A stretch of 64,000 bases of DNA, taken from Acetobacter farinalis. GTDB lineage: Bacteria; Pseudomonadota; Alphaproteobacteria; Acetobacterales; Acetobacteraceae. The notes beneath the pieces are model-generated. The model did no database searches and was not told where the DNA came from. It was given only the letters and a program-made list of their open reading frames with translations. The stretch's first letter is position 1. The number at the start of each line of letters is the position of its first letter. The position numbers were made by a program, and so were the translations under genes. The stretch spans positions 14,925 to 78,924 of the forward strand of contig NZ_JAPIUX010000009.1 in NCBI RefSeq assembly GCF_026240015.1, read 5' to 3'. This document shows positions 1 to 8,919 of the stretch, piece after piece.

Positions 1-251
1 AATGACAGCCCCTTCCGGCCTGAACCGGAAGGGCGCTGCTCCGGCGGGTGGCGTTGTCATGGCGTCACCCGTTTTTAAAAATTCCCGATTTTTCTGAGAA
101 AAATTTCAGATTATGCGCCAACATGAGGTTGGCGGGCGTGTTTCGGCCTTGGCGCTGGCCTTCAACACTCGCCGCCATGCGCATCATCACCTTCTCGGGC
201 GTCATGCTCAGAAACGTGGCTCAACTGCTTTCTCGAAGTGCATAACACTCT
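1..251. other. Window edge, mostly non-coding
   Basis: Sequence downstream of the eipB-like gene. A hairpin at 10-33 has 9-bp arms (CCCTTCCGG / CCGGAAGGG) and a 6-nt loop, but no T-run follows it on either strand, so I do not call it an intrinsic terminator. A 46-codon minus-strand frame (65-205, starting MTPEKVMMRM) is open but has no clear ribosome-binding site and no family I recognise. It is left uncalled. Confidence 0.4.
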
Positions 252-1229
252 TTAGCAATGGGCGGAACGAGGCGGCAGGGTCAGGGTGTGCAAAGTGCCC
301 TGCATGTGGAAATCTCCGAAATCCATATCCAGCATATCTGAAACACCATTTGCGAAATAGCGCATGCCAATCTCGTAATCTGGCAAAATGGACTCTGGTG
401 TCCGGCTGAAAAAAGCAACATGAACGCGCCCGGCTGGCAGGCCGGTCAGGGCAGGGAAGGGAGGCCCGTCTTTCGGCAGGCCCCACCCCAGAAGTGTGAT
501 GTAGGTTTCCTGTGCGCCGTCCGGGCTGGTGCCATCAAACAGCAGGGGGGCGATGTTGGGCAGGCCCTTCTGTGCTGCGGCAAGAATGGCGGCGGTATGC
601 GCCATGGGGAACAGGGTGCCAGCGGGCAGGGTCAGCTTTTTATGGAGCGGCTTTTCATACTGCACAAAACCATGCCCGTGCGCATCGACAGTGGCTTCTC
701 CACTCACGGTCTGCAGCACGGCATTGTTGGATTTCTGTACGGTGCGGAAAACGAGGTGATGCCCATCCTTGCTTTCCAGCGTGGTGTAATCGGACTCCAT
801 GGTCACAGCGCCGCCGTTGCGCGTGACACTCTGGATTTCCAGATGCTGCTGGCTGGACCACGCCGTGCAGGTATCGTGCACCACATACGTCATTGTGCCG
901 TTGGCGGAGAGTGTGTTGCCGCCTGATTCAGTCAGGGTGAGGTCATATGCGGCGCGCTGGCCTACCAGAGGGCCGGACGCGGGTACAGCAGCGGATGTTG
1001 GCGCGGAAGCCGGTACGGGTGCTGAAGCGGTGGGGCGTGCGGCAAGGCCGACGGATGGGAGCGCTGCAAGAAGAAGCGCTGAGGCCACGCAGCCACGCAG
1101 GGGGTTTGTCCCGCGCCTTGTCCCGTCCGGTCGGGATGTGTGGGCAAGGCGGCATGTCAGGCGGGCAGGGCTGTGCGGTAATCCGGTCATGCCCTGAGAA
1201 AAGAGCATCCGGGGCGGAAGCGCAACCAC
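252..1229 (-). CDS. EipB-like cell-envelope protein (DUF1849)
   Basis: Predicted periplasmic protein of the DUF1849 family, whose studied member is Brucella EipB, a beta-spiral envelope-integrity protein. A hydrophobic export segment lies around residues 48-63 (ending VGLAA), followed by an Ala/Pro/Ser linker to about residue 86. The folded part holds two cysteines, Cys121 (HDTC) and Cys325 as the last residue, the same arrangement as the conserved disulphide of EipB. The gene lies 24 bp after aspS on the same strand and is probably co-transcribed. The GTG at 1229 gives a long N-region before the signal; ATGs at 1208 and 1190 are equally possible starts. Function is inferred from the family, with no local evidence for a partner. 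Confidence 0.75.
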   Translation of the reverse strand: MVALPPRMLFSQGMTGLPHSPARLTCRLAHTSRPDGTRRGTNPLRGCVASALLLAALPSVGLAARPTASAPVPASAPTSAAVPASGPLVGQRAAYDLTLTESGGNTLSANGTMTYVVHDTCTAWSSQQHLEIQSVTRNGGAVTMESDYTTLESKDGHHLVFRTVQKSNNAVLQTVSGEATVDAHGHGFVQYEKPLHKKLTLPAGTLFPMAHTAAILAAAQKGLPNIAPLLFDGTSPDGAQETYITLLGWGLPKDGPPFPALTGLPAGRVHVAFFSRTPESILPDYEIGMRYFANGVSDMLDMDFGDFHMQGTLHTLTLPPRSAHC

Positions 1230-1253
1230 CCCGGATGTGCCATCTGACGTGCG

Positions 1254-3050
1254 TCAGTCTTTTTTGGCGGCCAGTTTCGGCTTGGGCAGGTCCAGCGCCA
1301 GAGAGAGTTCCTTCAGCCGTTCCGGCGGAACAGGGGCCGGAGCGCCCATCATGAGGTCTTCACCCTGCTGGTTCAGCGGGAACAGAATGACTTCGCGGAT
1401 ATTGGGTTCATCCGCCAGCAGCATGACAATACGGTCCACCCCCGGAGCGGACCCACCGTGCGGCGGCGCACCATAGCGGAACGCGTTCAGCATGCCGCCA
1501 AACCGGGCTTCCACTTCGCTTTCCGGATATCCGGCAATCTCGAAGGCCCGGATCATCACGTCCGGCAGGTGGTTACGGATCGCGCCGGAGGAAAGCTCAA
1601 TGCCGTTACACACAATGTCATACTGGTAGGCGTTGATTTCCAGCGGGTTCTTGGTGTTCAGCGCGTCCAGCCCGCCCTGCGGCATGGAGAACGGGTTGTG
1701 CGAGAAGTCGATGCGTCCCGTTTCCTCGTTCAGCTCATACATCGGGAAATCCGTGATCCAGCAGAAGCGGAAGGCGTTCTTTTCAATCAGGTCCAGCTCT
1801 TCCGCAACGCGGGTGCGCACCAGACCGGAGAACTTCACCACCTCATCTGCCTTGCCAGCGGCAAAGAACACGGCATCCCCCGCGTTCAGGCCCAGCTTTG
1901 CGCGGATGGCTTCAACGCGGTCCGCTTTCAGATTCTTGGCAATCGGGCCTTTGCCGCCATCTTCGGCAAAAATGATGTAGCCCAGACCACCCGCGCCGGA
2001 CTCACGGGCCCAGTTGTTCAGCTTGTCAAAGAACGCACGGGGCTTCTCGCCAGCACCAGGGGCGGGAATGGCGCGGATTTCGCCACCATCCGCGGCAATG
2101 CGGGCAAACAGGCCAAAGCCGGAGCCTGCGAATTCTTCCGTGACATCCGTAATCAGCAGCGGGTTCCGCAGATCGGGCTTGTCAGATCCATACACCTTCA
2201 TGGCGCGGGCATAGGGGATCCGTTCAAACGGAGCCTGGCTGACGGTGCGGCCGTTGCCAAATTCGGTAAACAGGCCGGACATGACATTTTCCAGCGTCGC
2301 GAAGACTTCGTCCTGCGTGGCGAAAGCCATTTCGAAGTCAAGCTGGTAGAACTCACCCGGGGAGCGGTCCGCGCGGGAGGCTTCATCCCGGAAGCAGGGT
2401 GCGATCTGGAAGTAGCGGTCAAACCCGGCCACCATGGCCAGCTGCTTGAACTGCTGCGGCGCCTGCGGCAGGGCGTAGAACTTGCCGGGATGCATGCGGG
2501 CCGGAACCAGAAAGTCCCGTGCGCCTTCGGGGGAGGAGGCTGTCAGGATCGGGGTCTGAAGTTCGATGAAGTTCAGGTCCGTCATGCGCTTGCGCATGCT
2601 CTGGATAACGCGGGAGCGCAGGAGCATGTTGCTGTGCACGCTCTCCCGGCGCAGATCGATGTAGCGATAGCGCAGGCGGAGGTCTTCAGGGTAGTTTTCA
2701 TGGCCCGCCACCTGCAGCGGCAGAACCGCCGCGGAGGACTGCACGACAAGCTCGCGGGCGCGCACTTCAATGTCACCTGTGGCGAGGTCGGGGTTGCGGG
2801 TGGCCTCTTCGCGGCGCACCACCTCACCCGTTACCGTGATCACACTTTCAACACGGGCGGATTCCGCCTGTGCAAGGGTCGGGTCCCCCGCCGGGATTAC
2901 AATCTGGGTGATGCCGGTTTCATCACGCAGGTCGATAAACAGCAGGCCGCCGTGGTCCCGTTTGCTATGGACCCAGCCGGACAGGCGCGCTGTGGTGCCG
3001 GCATCCTGCGCGCGAAGGGCCGAACAGCTATGGGTACGGTAAGGATGCAT
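1254..3050 (-). CDS. aspS: Aspartyl-tRNA synthetase
   Basis: Class IIb tRNA synthetase that charges tRNA with aspartate in the cytoplasm. At 598 residues it has the normal bacterial length: an N-terminal OB-fold anticodon domain (about 1-115), a catalytic core, and the bacterial GAD insertion (about 310-420). Motif 2 is visible as CFRDEASRADRSPGEFYQ and motif 3 as GGSAPGVDRIVMLL. The flipping loop QAPQQFKQ precedes motif 2. In the anticodon domain the sequence RDHGG puts His at position 33, the residue found in non-discriminating enzymes that also charge tRNA-Asn, where E. coli has Leu. Followed by the eipB-like gene and divergent from rplY. Confidence 0.97.
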   Translation of the reverse strand: MHPYRTHSCSALRAQDAGTTARLSGWVHSKRDHGGLLFIDLRDETGITQIVIPAGDPTLAQAESARVESVITVTGEVVRREEATRNPDLATGDIEVRARELVVQSSAAVLPLQVAGHENYPEDLRLRYRYIDLRRESVHSNMLLRSRVIQSMRKRMTDLNFIELQTPILTASSPEGARDFLVPARMHPGKFYALPQAPQQFKQLAMVAGFDRYFQIAPCFRDEASRADRSPGEFYQLDFEMAFATQDEVFATLENVMSGLFTEFGNGRTVSQAPFERIPYARAMKVYGSDKPDLRNPLLITDVTEEFAGSGFGLFARIAADGGEIRAIPAPGAGEKPRAFFDKLNNWARESGAGGLGYIIFAEDGGKGPIAKNLKADRVEAIRAKLGLNAGDAVFFAAGKADEVVKFSGLVRTRVAEELDLIEKNAFRFCWITDFPMYELNEETGRIDFSHNPFSMPQGGLDALNTKNPLEINAYQYDIVCNGIELSSGAIRNHLPDVMIRAFEIAGYPESEVEARFGGMLNAFRYGAPPHGGSAPGVDRIVMLLADEPNIREVILFPLNQQGEDLMMGAPAPVPPERLKELSLALDLPKPKLAAKKD

Positions 3051-3353
3051 TCTCTCGTCCTGAAATTTGAGGGCCTGCGCCCGGGGGAGCCGGGCAGGCG
3101 GTGCCAGTCATCTTAATATACTGCGCGGGAGGAAGCCGGGGAGCCGCGCAGATGTCAAGGGAAAGACGCACAGAAGCCTGCGGGGTGCTGCGGGTTTCGT
3201 GGCGGCGGAGGCCCCTTTCATACCCGCCCCGGGGCAGGGCTTTCTGCGGGGAAAGGGGGGATGCATTGCTTTTTCTCCCTGTTTCCGGTAAGGCGACCGC
3301 ACCGTACGGGCACCCCTGGAGGCCCGTATGTTCTGGTTTTTAGGAGAATTAAC
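3051..3353. promoter_or_regulatory. Divergent aspS/rplY intergenic region
   Basis: A 303-bp spacer between the divergent aspS and rplY genes must hold promoters for both. I see no convincing -35/-10 pair, riboswitch or tRNA. The only clear signal is the ribosome-binding site AGGAG at 3342-3346, seven bases before the GTG start of rplY. Several open frames cross the spacer but have no coding appearance. Confidence 0.5.
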
Positions 3354-3959
3354 GTGTCCAAGATTACATCTATCGAAGCTTCGGCGCGCGCGAAGGCTGG
3401 TAAGGGGGCAGCGCGTGCAACGAGGCGTGCTGGTCTGGTTCCGGCCGTGATTTACGGCGGCAAGAAAGAACCGACTCTGATCGCACTTGACCCGCGCATC
3501 GTCGTCAAGGGGATTCAGGCTTCCGGCTGGCGCTCACGCGTTTACGAAATCAAGGTTGCCGGTGGTGATACCGAACGCGCCCTGATTCGTGACATCCAGC
3601 TCCACCCTGTGAAAGACACCCCGGAGCATGTTGACTTCATGCGTCTGGCCGCTGGCCAGAAGGTGACAGTTGAAGTGTCCGTTCATTTCACGGGTGAAGA
3701 AAAAGCTCCGGGCCTCAAGCGCGGCGGCGTTCTGAACATCGTGCGTCACACGGTTGAAGTTGAAGCGGATGCGGAACACATCCCTGAATTCTTCACGGTT
3801 GATCTGTCCGCTCTGGACATCAATGATAACGTGCGTTGGGACGACCTGAAGGGCACGGAAAACGTGACTCCGCTGGTGCATATCCCCAACTTCGTGATCG
3901 CCACTATCGCGGCACCGAGCGTTGATGAAGCGGAAGGCGAGGCTGCTGCGTCTGCCTGA
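3354..3959 (+). CDS. rplY: 50S ribosomal protein L25 (Ctc form)
   Basis: Binds 5S rRNA in the large ribosomal subunit. The product is 201 residues, the long Ctc/TL5 form: an N-terminal L25 beta-barrel (about 5-95, with the YGGKKEP loop) and a C-terminal beta domain (about 100-190), then an acidic Ala/Glu tail. The start is GTG at 3354, supported by AGGAG at 3342-3346; the longer frame to 3261 would add residues with no L25 similarity. A strong hairpin separates it from pth, and the rplY-pth-ychF order is a common bacterial arrangement. Confidence 0.96.
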   Translation: MSKITSIEASARAKAGKGAARATRRAGLVPAVIYGGKKEPTLIALDPRIVVKGIQASGWRSRVYEIKVAGGDTERALIRDIQLHPVKDTPEHVDFMRLAAGQKVTVEVSVHFTGEEKAPGLKRGGVLNIVRHTVEVEADAEHIPEFFTVDLSALDINDNVRWDDLKGTENVTPLVHIPNFVIATIAAPSVDEAEGEAAASA

Positions 3960-3984
3960 ACGCCGGACTGACGTTCTGAAAACA

Positions 3985-4022
3985 GAGTGCCGGGGCGCAT
4001 GCGGCGCATGCGCCCCACACTC
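3985..4022 (+). other. Intercistronic hairpin between rplY and pth
   Basis: An 11-bp perfect stem (GGGGCGCATGC at 3992-4002 with its complement at 4006-4016) has a 3-nt loop and is extended by a 5-bp outer helix (GAGTG / CACTC). There is no U-run, so this is more likely an mRNA-stability or partial-termination element than a full terminator. Confidence 0.5.
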
Positions 4023-4042
4023 AGCGAGATACAGGACCAGTG

Positions 4043-4618
4043 ATGTTGATCTGGGCCGGACTCGGTAATCCCGAGTCTTCAATGAGCCGACACAGGCACA
4101 ATGTCGGGTTCATGGCAGTGGATGCCATTGCCAGCCGCTATGGGTTTTCTCCGTGGCGGACACGTTTCAAGGGACATGTTGCGGAAGGTCGGGTGGGCAC
4201 GCACCGTGTGCTGCTGCTGCGCCCCATGACATACATGAACCTTTCCGGTGAAAGTGTGCAGGAAGCCGCGGCCTTTTATAAGGTTACGCCGGACCATATC
4301 ACCGCGTTTCACGATGAGCTGGATCTTGCGCCCGGCAAGGTGCGGGTCAAGCGGGGCGGCGGGGCGGCAGGGCATAACGGCCTGCGCTCCATGGACAAGA
4401 TGCTTGGCACTCCGGACTACTGGCGCGTGCGCATCGGGATCGGGCATCCCGGGAGCAAGGAACGCGTGCATGGCTGGGTGCTTGGAAATTTTACAGACAC
4501 GGACCGACAGACCTGGCTTGAGCCTCTGCTGGATAAAATGGCAGATGCGGCTCCTCTTCTGGCGGAAGGCCGGTCGGATCAATTCATGACGCAGGTTGCG
4601 TTGCCAGACAGGGAGTAA
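4043..4618 (+). CDS. pth: Peptidyl-tRNA hydrolase
   Basis: Cleaves the ester bond of peptidyl-tRNAs released early from ribosomes, recycling tRNA. The 191-residue protein keeps the family active-site set: Asn9 (GLGNP), catalytic His19 (RHNVGF), Asn66 (MTYMNLSG), Asp91 (HDELDL) and Asn112 (GHNGLRS). The start is ATG at 4043; a GTG directly before it at 4040 is also possible and would add one residue. It sits six bases before ychF, a pairing conserved across bacteria, and probably shares the rplY transcript. Confidence 0.96.
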   Translation: MLIWAGLGNPESSMSRHRHNVGFMAVDAIASRYGFSPWRTRFKGHVAEGRVGTHRVLLLRPMTYMNLSGESVQEAAAFYKVTPDHITAFHDELDLAPGKVRVKRGGGAAGHNGLRSMDKMLGTPDYWRVRIGIGHPGSKERVHGWVLGNFTDTDRQTWLEPLLDKMADAAPLLAEGRSDQFMTQVALPDRE

Positions 4619-4624
4619 AGGCTG

Positions 4625-5719
4625 ATGGGGTTTAATTGCGGTATTGTCGGTCTTCCCAATGTGGGCAAGTCCACCCTGTTCAATGCGCTGACAGCAACAG
4701 CCGCAGCGCAGGCGGCCAATTATCCGTTCTGCACCATTGAACCCAATGTGGGCCGTGTGGCGGTGCCGGACCCCCGGCTGGAAAAGCTGGCAACGGTTGG
4801 CAAATCCCAGAAGGTGGTGCCCACCAGCCTGGAGTTTGTGGATATTGCGGGCCTCGTGCGTGGTGCCTCCCGCGGGGAAGGGCTGGGCAACCAGTTTCTG
4901 GCCAACATCCGGGAAGTGGACGCCATTATCCATGTGCTGCGCTGCTTTGAGGATGATGACATCACGCATGTTGAAGGCGGGGTGGACCCCGTGCGTGATG
5001 CCGAAATCATTGAAACGGAACTGATGCTGGCGGATCTCGATTCGCTGGAAAAACGCCTTCCCGCCCTGCAGAAGCGCGCCAAGAACCGCGATGCCGAAGC
5101 CATGGCGCAGATGGAGGTTATGGAACCGCTGATTGAAGCGCTCAAGGAAGGCCGCCCGGCCCGCACCGCCATTCCGGCCGGGGCGGAAGAGGCTGTTCGC
5201 CGCCTTCAGTTGATGACAAGCAAGCCGGTTCTGTACGTGTGCAATGTGGATGAAGAGTCCGCAGCCACCGGAAACGATTTTTCCAGAAAGGTGCAGGTCA
5301 GGGCAGAGGCGGAAGGCGCTGCGGTGGTGATTGTTTCCGCCGCGATCGAGGCGGAAGTCAGCCAGCTTGCCGATGAAGAACGCCGCGAGTTTCTGGAAGG
5401 GCTGGGCATGCATGACAGCGGTCTGGACCGCGTGATTGCGGCCGGATACGGCCTGCTGGGCCTGCGGACCTACTTTACGGTGGGGCCGAAGGAAACGCGG
5501 GCCTGGACCATTACCCAGGGCACGAAGGCCCCGCAGGCAGCGGCGGTTATTCACAATGATTTTGAGCGCGGCTTCATTGCATGTGAAACTGTCGCGTATG
5601 ATGATTACATTCAGTACGGTGGCGAGGCCGGCGCGAAGGAAGCTGGTCGCCTGCGTATTGAAGGGCGGGACTACGTGGTGAAGGACGGGGATGTCCTGCT
5701 GTTCCGCTTTAACGTCTGA
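4625..5719 (+). CDS. ychF: Ribosome-binding ATPase YchF/OLA1
   Basis: Obg-family P-loop NTPase that prefers ATP and associates with ribosomes. The 364-residue protein shows the Walker A GLPNVGKST near the N-terminus, switch II DIAGLVRGAS, a helical coiled-coil insertion (about 130-200), and a C-terminal TGS domain (about 280-364, with TQGTKAPQAAAVIHNDFERG). The base-recognition motif is the YchF-type NVDE rather than NKxD of GTPases, which explains ATP specificity in this family. Tightly linked to pth upstream; proA begins 55 bp downstream. Confidence 0.97.
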   Translation: MGFNCGIVGLPNVGKSTLFNALTATAAAQAANYPFCTIEPNVGRVAVPDPRLEKLATVGKSQKVVPTSLEFVDIAGLVRGASRGEGLGNQFLANIREVDAIIHVLRCFEDDDITHVEGGVDPVRDAEIIETELMLADLDSLEKRLPALQKRAKNRDAEAMAQMEVMEPLIEALKEGRPARTAIPAGAEEAVRRLQLMTSKPVLYVCNVDEESAATGNDFSRKVQVRAEAEGAAVVIVSAAIEAEVSQLADEERREFLEGLGMHDSGLDRVIAAGYGLLGLRTYFTVGPKETRAWTITQGTKAPQAAAVIHNDFERGFIACETVAYDDYIQYGGEAGAKEAGRLRIEGRDYVVKDGDVLLFRFNV

Positions 5720-5774
5720 GCCGAAACGCGCAGATTTTCACAAACACTGAGAAACGGGGATAAGGGACGCCATC

Positions 5775-7073
5775 ATGAAGGCGCAGGAAGACGGGCAGCA
5801 CGGCATGACACAGCAAACGGGTTCCGGAGCTGTGCCAGGCCCGATGGTGGCCCTGGCGCGTCGGGCCAGACTGGCGTCCCGCACTCTGGCGCAAAGCCCC
5901 TCTTCTGCGCGGGACAGGGCTTTGTGGGCGGCTGCCGCGGCCATTCGCGAAGCCAGCAAGACCATTCTGGCCGCCAATGCGAAAGATCTTGAGGCATCCA
6001 CCGCGCGTGATGCGTTCCGGGACCGCCTGACCCTGACCCCCGAGCGGGTGGAAGCCATGGCGCTGGGGCTGGAGGAGATGGCGGACCTGCCTGACCCTGT
6101 CGGGCGGATTCTGGAAGAATGGACGCGCCCCAATGGCCTGCGCATCCGGCGTGTTGCAACGCCGGTGGGCGTGATTGGCGTGATTTATGAAAGCCGCCCC
6201 AATGTGGGGGCGGATGCTGCGGGCCTGTGCATCAAATCCGGGAATGCCGTGCTGCTGCGCGGTGGGTCTGAAAGCCTGCACAGCGCGCGGGCGATTCATG
6301 CCGCCATTCAGGCGGGGCTGCGCACGGCAGGCCTGCCGGAAGATGCCGTGCTGATTGCCCCCGATGCAGACCGCGCCCATGTTGCGGATATGCTCGGGGC
6401 CGCTGGCCTGGTGGACCTGCTCATTCCGCGTGGCGGCCGCTCTCTGGTGGAGCGTGTGCAGAAGGAGGCCCGTGTGCCCGTTCTGGCCCATGCGGATGGC
6501 CTGTGCCACACCTATGTGCATTCCGCGGCCGATCCGGGCATGGCGCGGCGTATTGTGCTGAATGCCAAGATGCGGCGCGTGGGGATTTGCGGCGCCACGG
6601 AAACCCTGCTGATTGATGCGGCTATCGCGCCCTCTCTTCTGCCGCTGCTGGTGAGTGATCTGGCCGAGTTCGGCTGCACCTTCCGGGCAGATGCCGAAGC
6701 GCGGGAGATCATGCCGGACTTGCCCCCGGCCACGGAGCAGGATTTTGCAACGGAATGGCTGGACGCCGTGCTGAATATCGCCGTGGTGGATGGCGTGGAT
6801 GAAGCGCTGGACCATATCCTGCGCTATGGATCGTCCCACACGGAAGCCATTGTGACCTCGGATGAAGCCGTGGCGACCCGCTTTCTGAATGGAACGGACA
6901 GCGCCGTTGTGATGTGGAATGCCTCTACGCAGTTCTGTGATGGTGGTGAATTCGGCTTTGGCGCCGAAATCGGGATTGCCACAGGCCGCTTCCACGCACG
7001 CGGGCCGGTGGGCGTGGAGCAGCTGACAACCTTCCGGTATGAGGTGATTGGCACAGGGCAGGTGCGGACCTGA
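5775..7073 (+). CDS. proA: Gamma-glutamyl phosphate reductase
   Basis: Second step of proline synthesis: NADPH-dependent reduction of gamma-glutamyl phosphate to glutamate semialdehyde. The 432-residue protein has aldehyde-dehydrogenase fold motifs: YESRPNVGADAAGLCIKSGN for cofactor binding, catalytic Cys272 in RRVGICGATE, and the ProA C-terminal block GEFGFGAEIGIATGRFHARG. No proB is adjacent. The last gene of the plus-strand block before the tightly coupled nadD (8-bp gap), so the two are likely co-transcribed. Confidence 0.96.
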   Translation: MKAQEDGQHGMTQQTGSGAVPGPMVALARRARLASRTLAQSPSSARDRALWAAAAAIREASKTILAANAKDLEASTARDAFRDRLTLTPERVEAMALGLEEMADLPDPVGRILEEWTRPNGLRIRRVATPVGVIGVIYESRPNVGADAAGLCIKSGNAVLLRGGSESLHSARAIHAAIQAGLRTAGLPEDAVLIAPDADRAHVADMLGAAGLVDLLIPRGGRSLVERVQKEARVPVLAHADGLCHTYVHSAADPGMARRIVLNAKMRRVGICGATETLLIDAAIAPSLLPLLVSDLAEFGCTFRADAEAREIMPDLPPATEQDFATEWLDAVLNIAVVDGVDEALDHILRYGSSHTEAIVTSDEAVATRFLNGTDSAVVMWNASTQFCDGGEFGFGAEIGIATGRFHARGPVGVEQLTTFRYEVIGTGQVRT

Positions 7074-7081
7074 ACCCCGCC

Positions 7082-7750
7082 ATGGTGTGGCAGGATAGAA
7101 TTCCGACAGGGGGAGACCGCCGTTCCGCGCGGATTGGTCTGCTTGGCGGCTCTTTCAATCCTGCTCATCTGGGGCACCAGACCATTGCCCGCCGCGCTCT
7201 GGTGGCGCTGGGGCTTGATCAGGTCTGGCTGATGGTCTCACCGGGGAACCCGCTTAAACCTGCTGAGGGGATGGCCCCCTTCGCGCAGCGGCTGGCCTCG
7301 GCGGCGTCTCTGGCGGATGGGCACAGGCTTGTGGCGACGGATATAGAAGCCCGACTCGGCACCCGCTATACGTTTGATACGCTGGGCAAGCTGCAGACCC
7401 GGTTTCCGAACGTGCATTTTGTCTGGCTGACCGGGGCGGACGGGTTTGCCACCCTTCTTAAATGGAAGGGCTGGAAACGCCTGCTGCACCGGGTGCCTGT
7501 GGCGGTTATGCCGCGTCCGGGGCAGAATATGCGGGCTTTACGGGGGGCTGCGGCGCACTATCTGGCGCATGCCCGCCTGCCATCGCGGCAGGCCCGTCTG
7601 TTGCCCGGGCTTTCGCCTCCAGTATGGACTTTTCTTCCGGGGCGACAAAACGGTATATCTGCAACATCAATTCGTCAGCGGGGTGGTTTCAGGGATGGTG
7701 CGGGCCATGCCGCCGCGCCCGATACATCAAATTCAGGAGAATGGTCATAG
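7082..7750 (+). CDS. nadD: Nicotinate-nucleotide adenylyltransferase
   Basis: Adenylates nicotinate mononucleotide to deamido-NAD in NAD synthesis. The 222-residue protein shows the nucleotidyltransferase signature GGSFNPAHLGH at about 22-32, the GADGFATLLKWKGWKRLL block and the C-terminal ISATSIR motif. The last 25 residues after ISATSIR are low-complexity and overlap the start of rsfS, so the C-terminus may be poorly constrained. nadD-rsfS-rlmH is a standard bacterial order. Confidence 0.94.
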   Translation: MVWQDRIPTGGDRRSARIGLLGGSFNPAHLGHQTIARRALVALGLDQVWLMVSPGNPLKPAEGMAPFAQRLASAASLADGHRLVATDIEARLGTRYTFDTLGKLQTRFPNVHFVWLTGADGFATLLKWKGWKRLLHRVPVAVMPRPGQNMRALRGAAAHYLAHARLPSRQARLLPGLSPPVWTFLPGRQNGISATSIRQRGGFRDGAGHAAAPDTSNSGEWS

Positions 7751-8286
7751 TCAGCAAGCCACCCGCCGAAGCATCTGCACGCAGCAGGTCCTCCACGGCA
7801 GCCACCAAAAAAGCGGCCTCCGCCACACCCACTCTGGCTGGTGCTGCCAAAGTGACAGGGTCCGTCCGCAAAAAAGCCGTCGCTGCCGGGCCGAAAGGCA
7901 AGGTCAAGCGTGAGTCTGCCTCCCCGGATGTGATCGCACAGTCTCTCGCTCTGATCATCAGCAGTCTGGAAGATGACAAGGGCGAAAATATCGTTGTGAT
8001 CGACCTGACAGGCCGTGCCTCGTTTGCAGACCGGATGGTGATTGCCACCGGTGAGGCCGACCGCCAGATTTCCGCCATGGCCCAGCATATTGAGCGCAAG
8101 CTGAGAGATATTGGCATCAAGCGTGTGCTGGTTGAGGGGGTAAACGGGTCTGACTGGGTGCTGCTGGATACCGGGGATATTGTTGTCCACATTTTCAAGC
8201 CCGAAGCGCGCGAACTGTATGGTCTGGAAAAAATGTGGGGCGCTGAACTGGATGACGGGCATGCAGAGGCGGTCACGCCTGTCTGA
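7741..8286 (+). CDS. rsfS: Ribosomal silencing factor RsfS
   Basis: Binds uL14 and blocks subunit joining under low nutrients. The RsfS core (about 65-175, including DLTGRASFADRMVIATG and SDWVLLDTGDIVVHIF) is clear. An Ala/Lys/Ser-rich N-terminal extension of about 60 residues precedes it. The start is uncertain: ATG 7741 overlaps nadD by 10 bp and its AGGAGA (7735-7740) is directly abutting, which is unusually close. The frame remains open upstream to 7462 inside nadD, but that part has no RsfS similarity. Confidence 0.9.
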   Translation: MVIVSKPPAEASARSRSSTAATKKAASATPTLAGAAKVTGSVRKKAVAAGPKGKVKRESASPDVIAQSLALIISSLEDDKGENIVVIDLTGRASFADRMVIATGEADRQISAMAQHIERKLRDIGIKRVLVEGVNGSDWVLLDTGDIVVHIFKPEARELYGLEKMWGAELDDGHAEAVTPV

Positions 8287-8319
8287 TCTTTCACCCGTTC
8301 CTGTGTACGTGCTTGCAGA

Positions 8320-8345
8320 AAGGGGGAGCAGATGTGCTTCCCCTT
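8320..8345 (+). other. Hairpin between rsfS and rlmH
   Basis: An 11-bp stem with one G-U pair (AAGGGGGAGCA at 8320-8330, TGCTTCCCCTT at 8335-8345) and a 4-nt loop, within the 132-bp rsfS-rlmH spacer. No U-run follows. It may be a processing or partial-termination element. Confidence 0.4.
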
Positions 8346-8418
8346 CTCTGTATCAGCCTGCCTTCAGACGGATGCTGGAATACACGCTCTTTTTTCAGAA
8401 GCCGGAGGTCGTCTCCTC

Positions 8419-8874
8419 ATGAAGCTGATTGCCGTCGGGCGTATGAAAGACAAGTCCGAGCAGGCGCTTGTTGCGCGCTATCTCAAGCGCCTGCGCCCGC
8501 AGCTTGATGTGGTTGAACTGGCCGATGGCCGGGGCAGCCCGGAGGAAATCAAACGGCGGGAAGCACAGGCCATTCTTGCAGCCTGCCCGCAGCAGGCCTT
8601 TCTGATTGCCCTTGATGAAGCCGGGCGGTGTTTTGACAGTCCGGCATTCTCCGCCGCTCTGGCGGACTGGTCCGCCTCCGGGCGGCCGGTTTGTTTCGTG
8701 ATTGGCGGGGCGGAAGGGCTGGACGCTTCCGTCATCCAGCGCGCCGATGCCAAACTCTCCTTCGGCACGCTCACATGGCCGCACATGCTGGTGCGTATCA
8801 TGCTGGTGGAACAGATTTACCGCGCACAGGCCATTGCCGCGGGCCATCCGTATCATCGGTCCGGGCGGCCCTGA
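8419..8874 (+). CDS. rlmH: 23S rRNA pseudouridine-1915 N3-methyltransferase
   Basis: SPOUT-fold methyltransferase that modifies pseudouridine 1915 in helix 69 of 23S rRNA on the assembled ribosome, using SAM. The 151-residue product has the usual length and the family's knotted SAM-binding loop FVIGGAEGLD and C-terminal block LSFGTLTWPHMLVRIMLVEQ followed by GHPYHR. The start ATG 8419 is supported by GGAGG at 8404-8408; an upstream in-frame start at 8332 would add residues foreign to the family. Convergent with murQ. Confidence 0.96.
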   Translation: MKLIAVGRMKDKSEQALVARYLKRLRPQLDVVELADGRGSPEEIKRREAQAILAACPQQAFLIALDEAGRCFDSPAFSAALADWSASGRPVCFVIGGAEGLDASVIQRADAKLSFGTLTWPHMLVRIMLVEQIYRAQAIAAGHPYHRSGRP

Positions 8875-8919
8875 GCCTGCCGGGCGTGCGAAAAAGCCCG
8901 CCGGGCGTTCTGGCCGGTT

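Noticed and set aside
65..205. A 46-codon minus-strand frame starting MTPEKVMMRM
   Set aside because: No clear ribosome-binding site and no recognised homologue; too short to support alone.
1458..3116. A 552-codon open frame antisense to aspS
   Set aside because: Lies entirely over the clear aspS gene; it has no family resemblance and arises from the codon pattern of a GC-rich gene on the other strand.
8881..8913. GCCGGGCGT direct repeat between rlmH and murQ as a terminator
   Set aside because: It is a direct repeat, not an inverted one, and makes no good hairpin.
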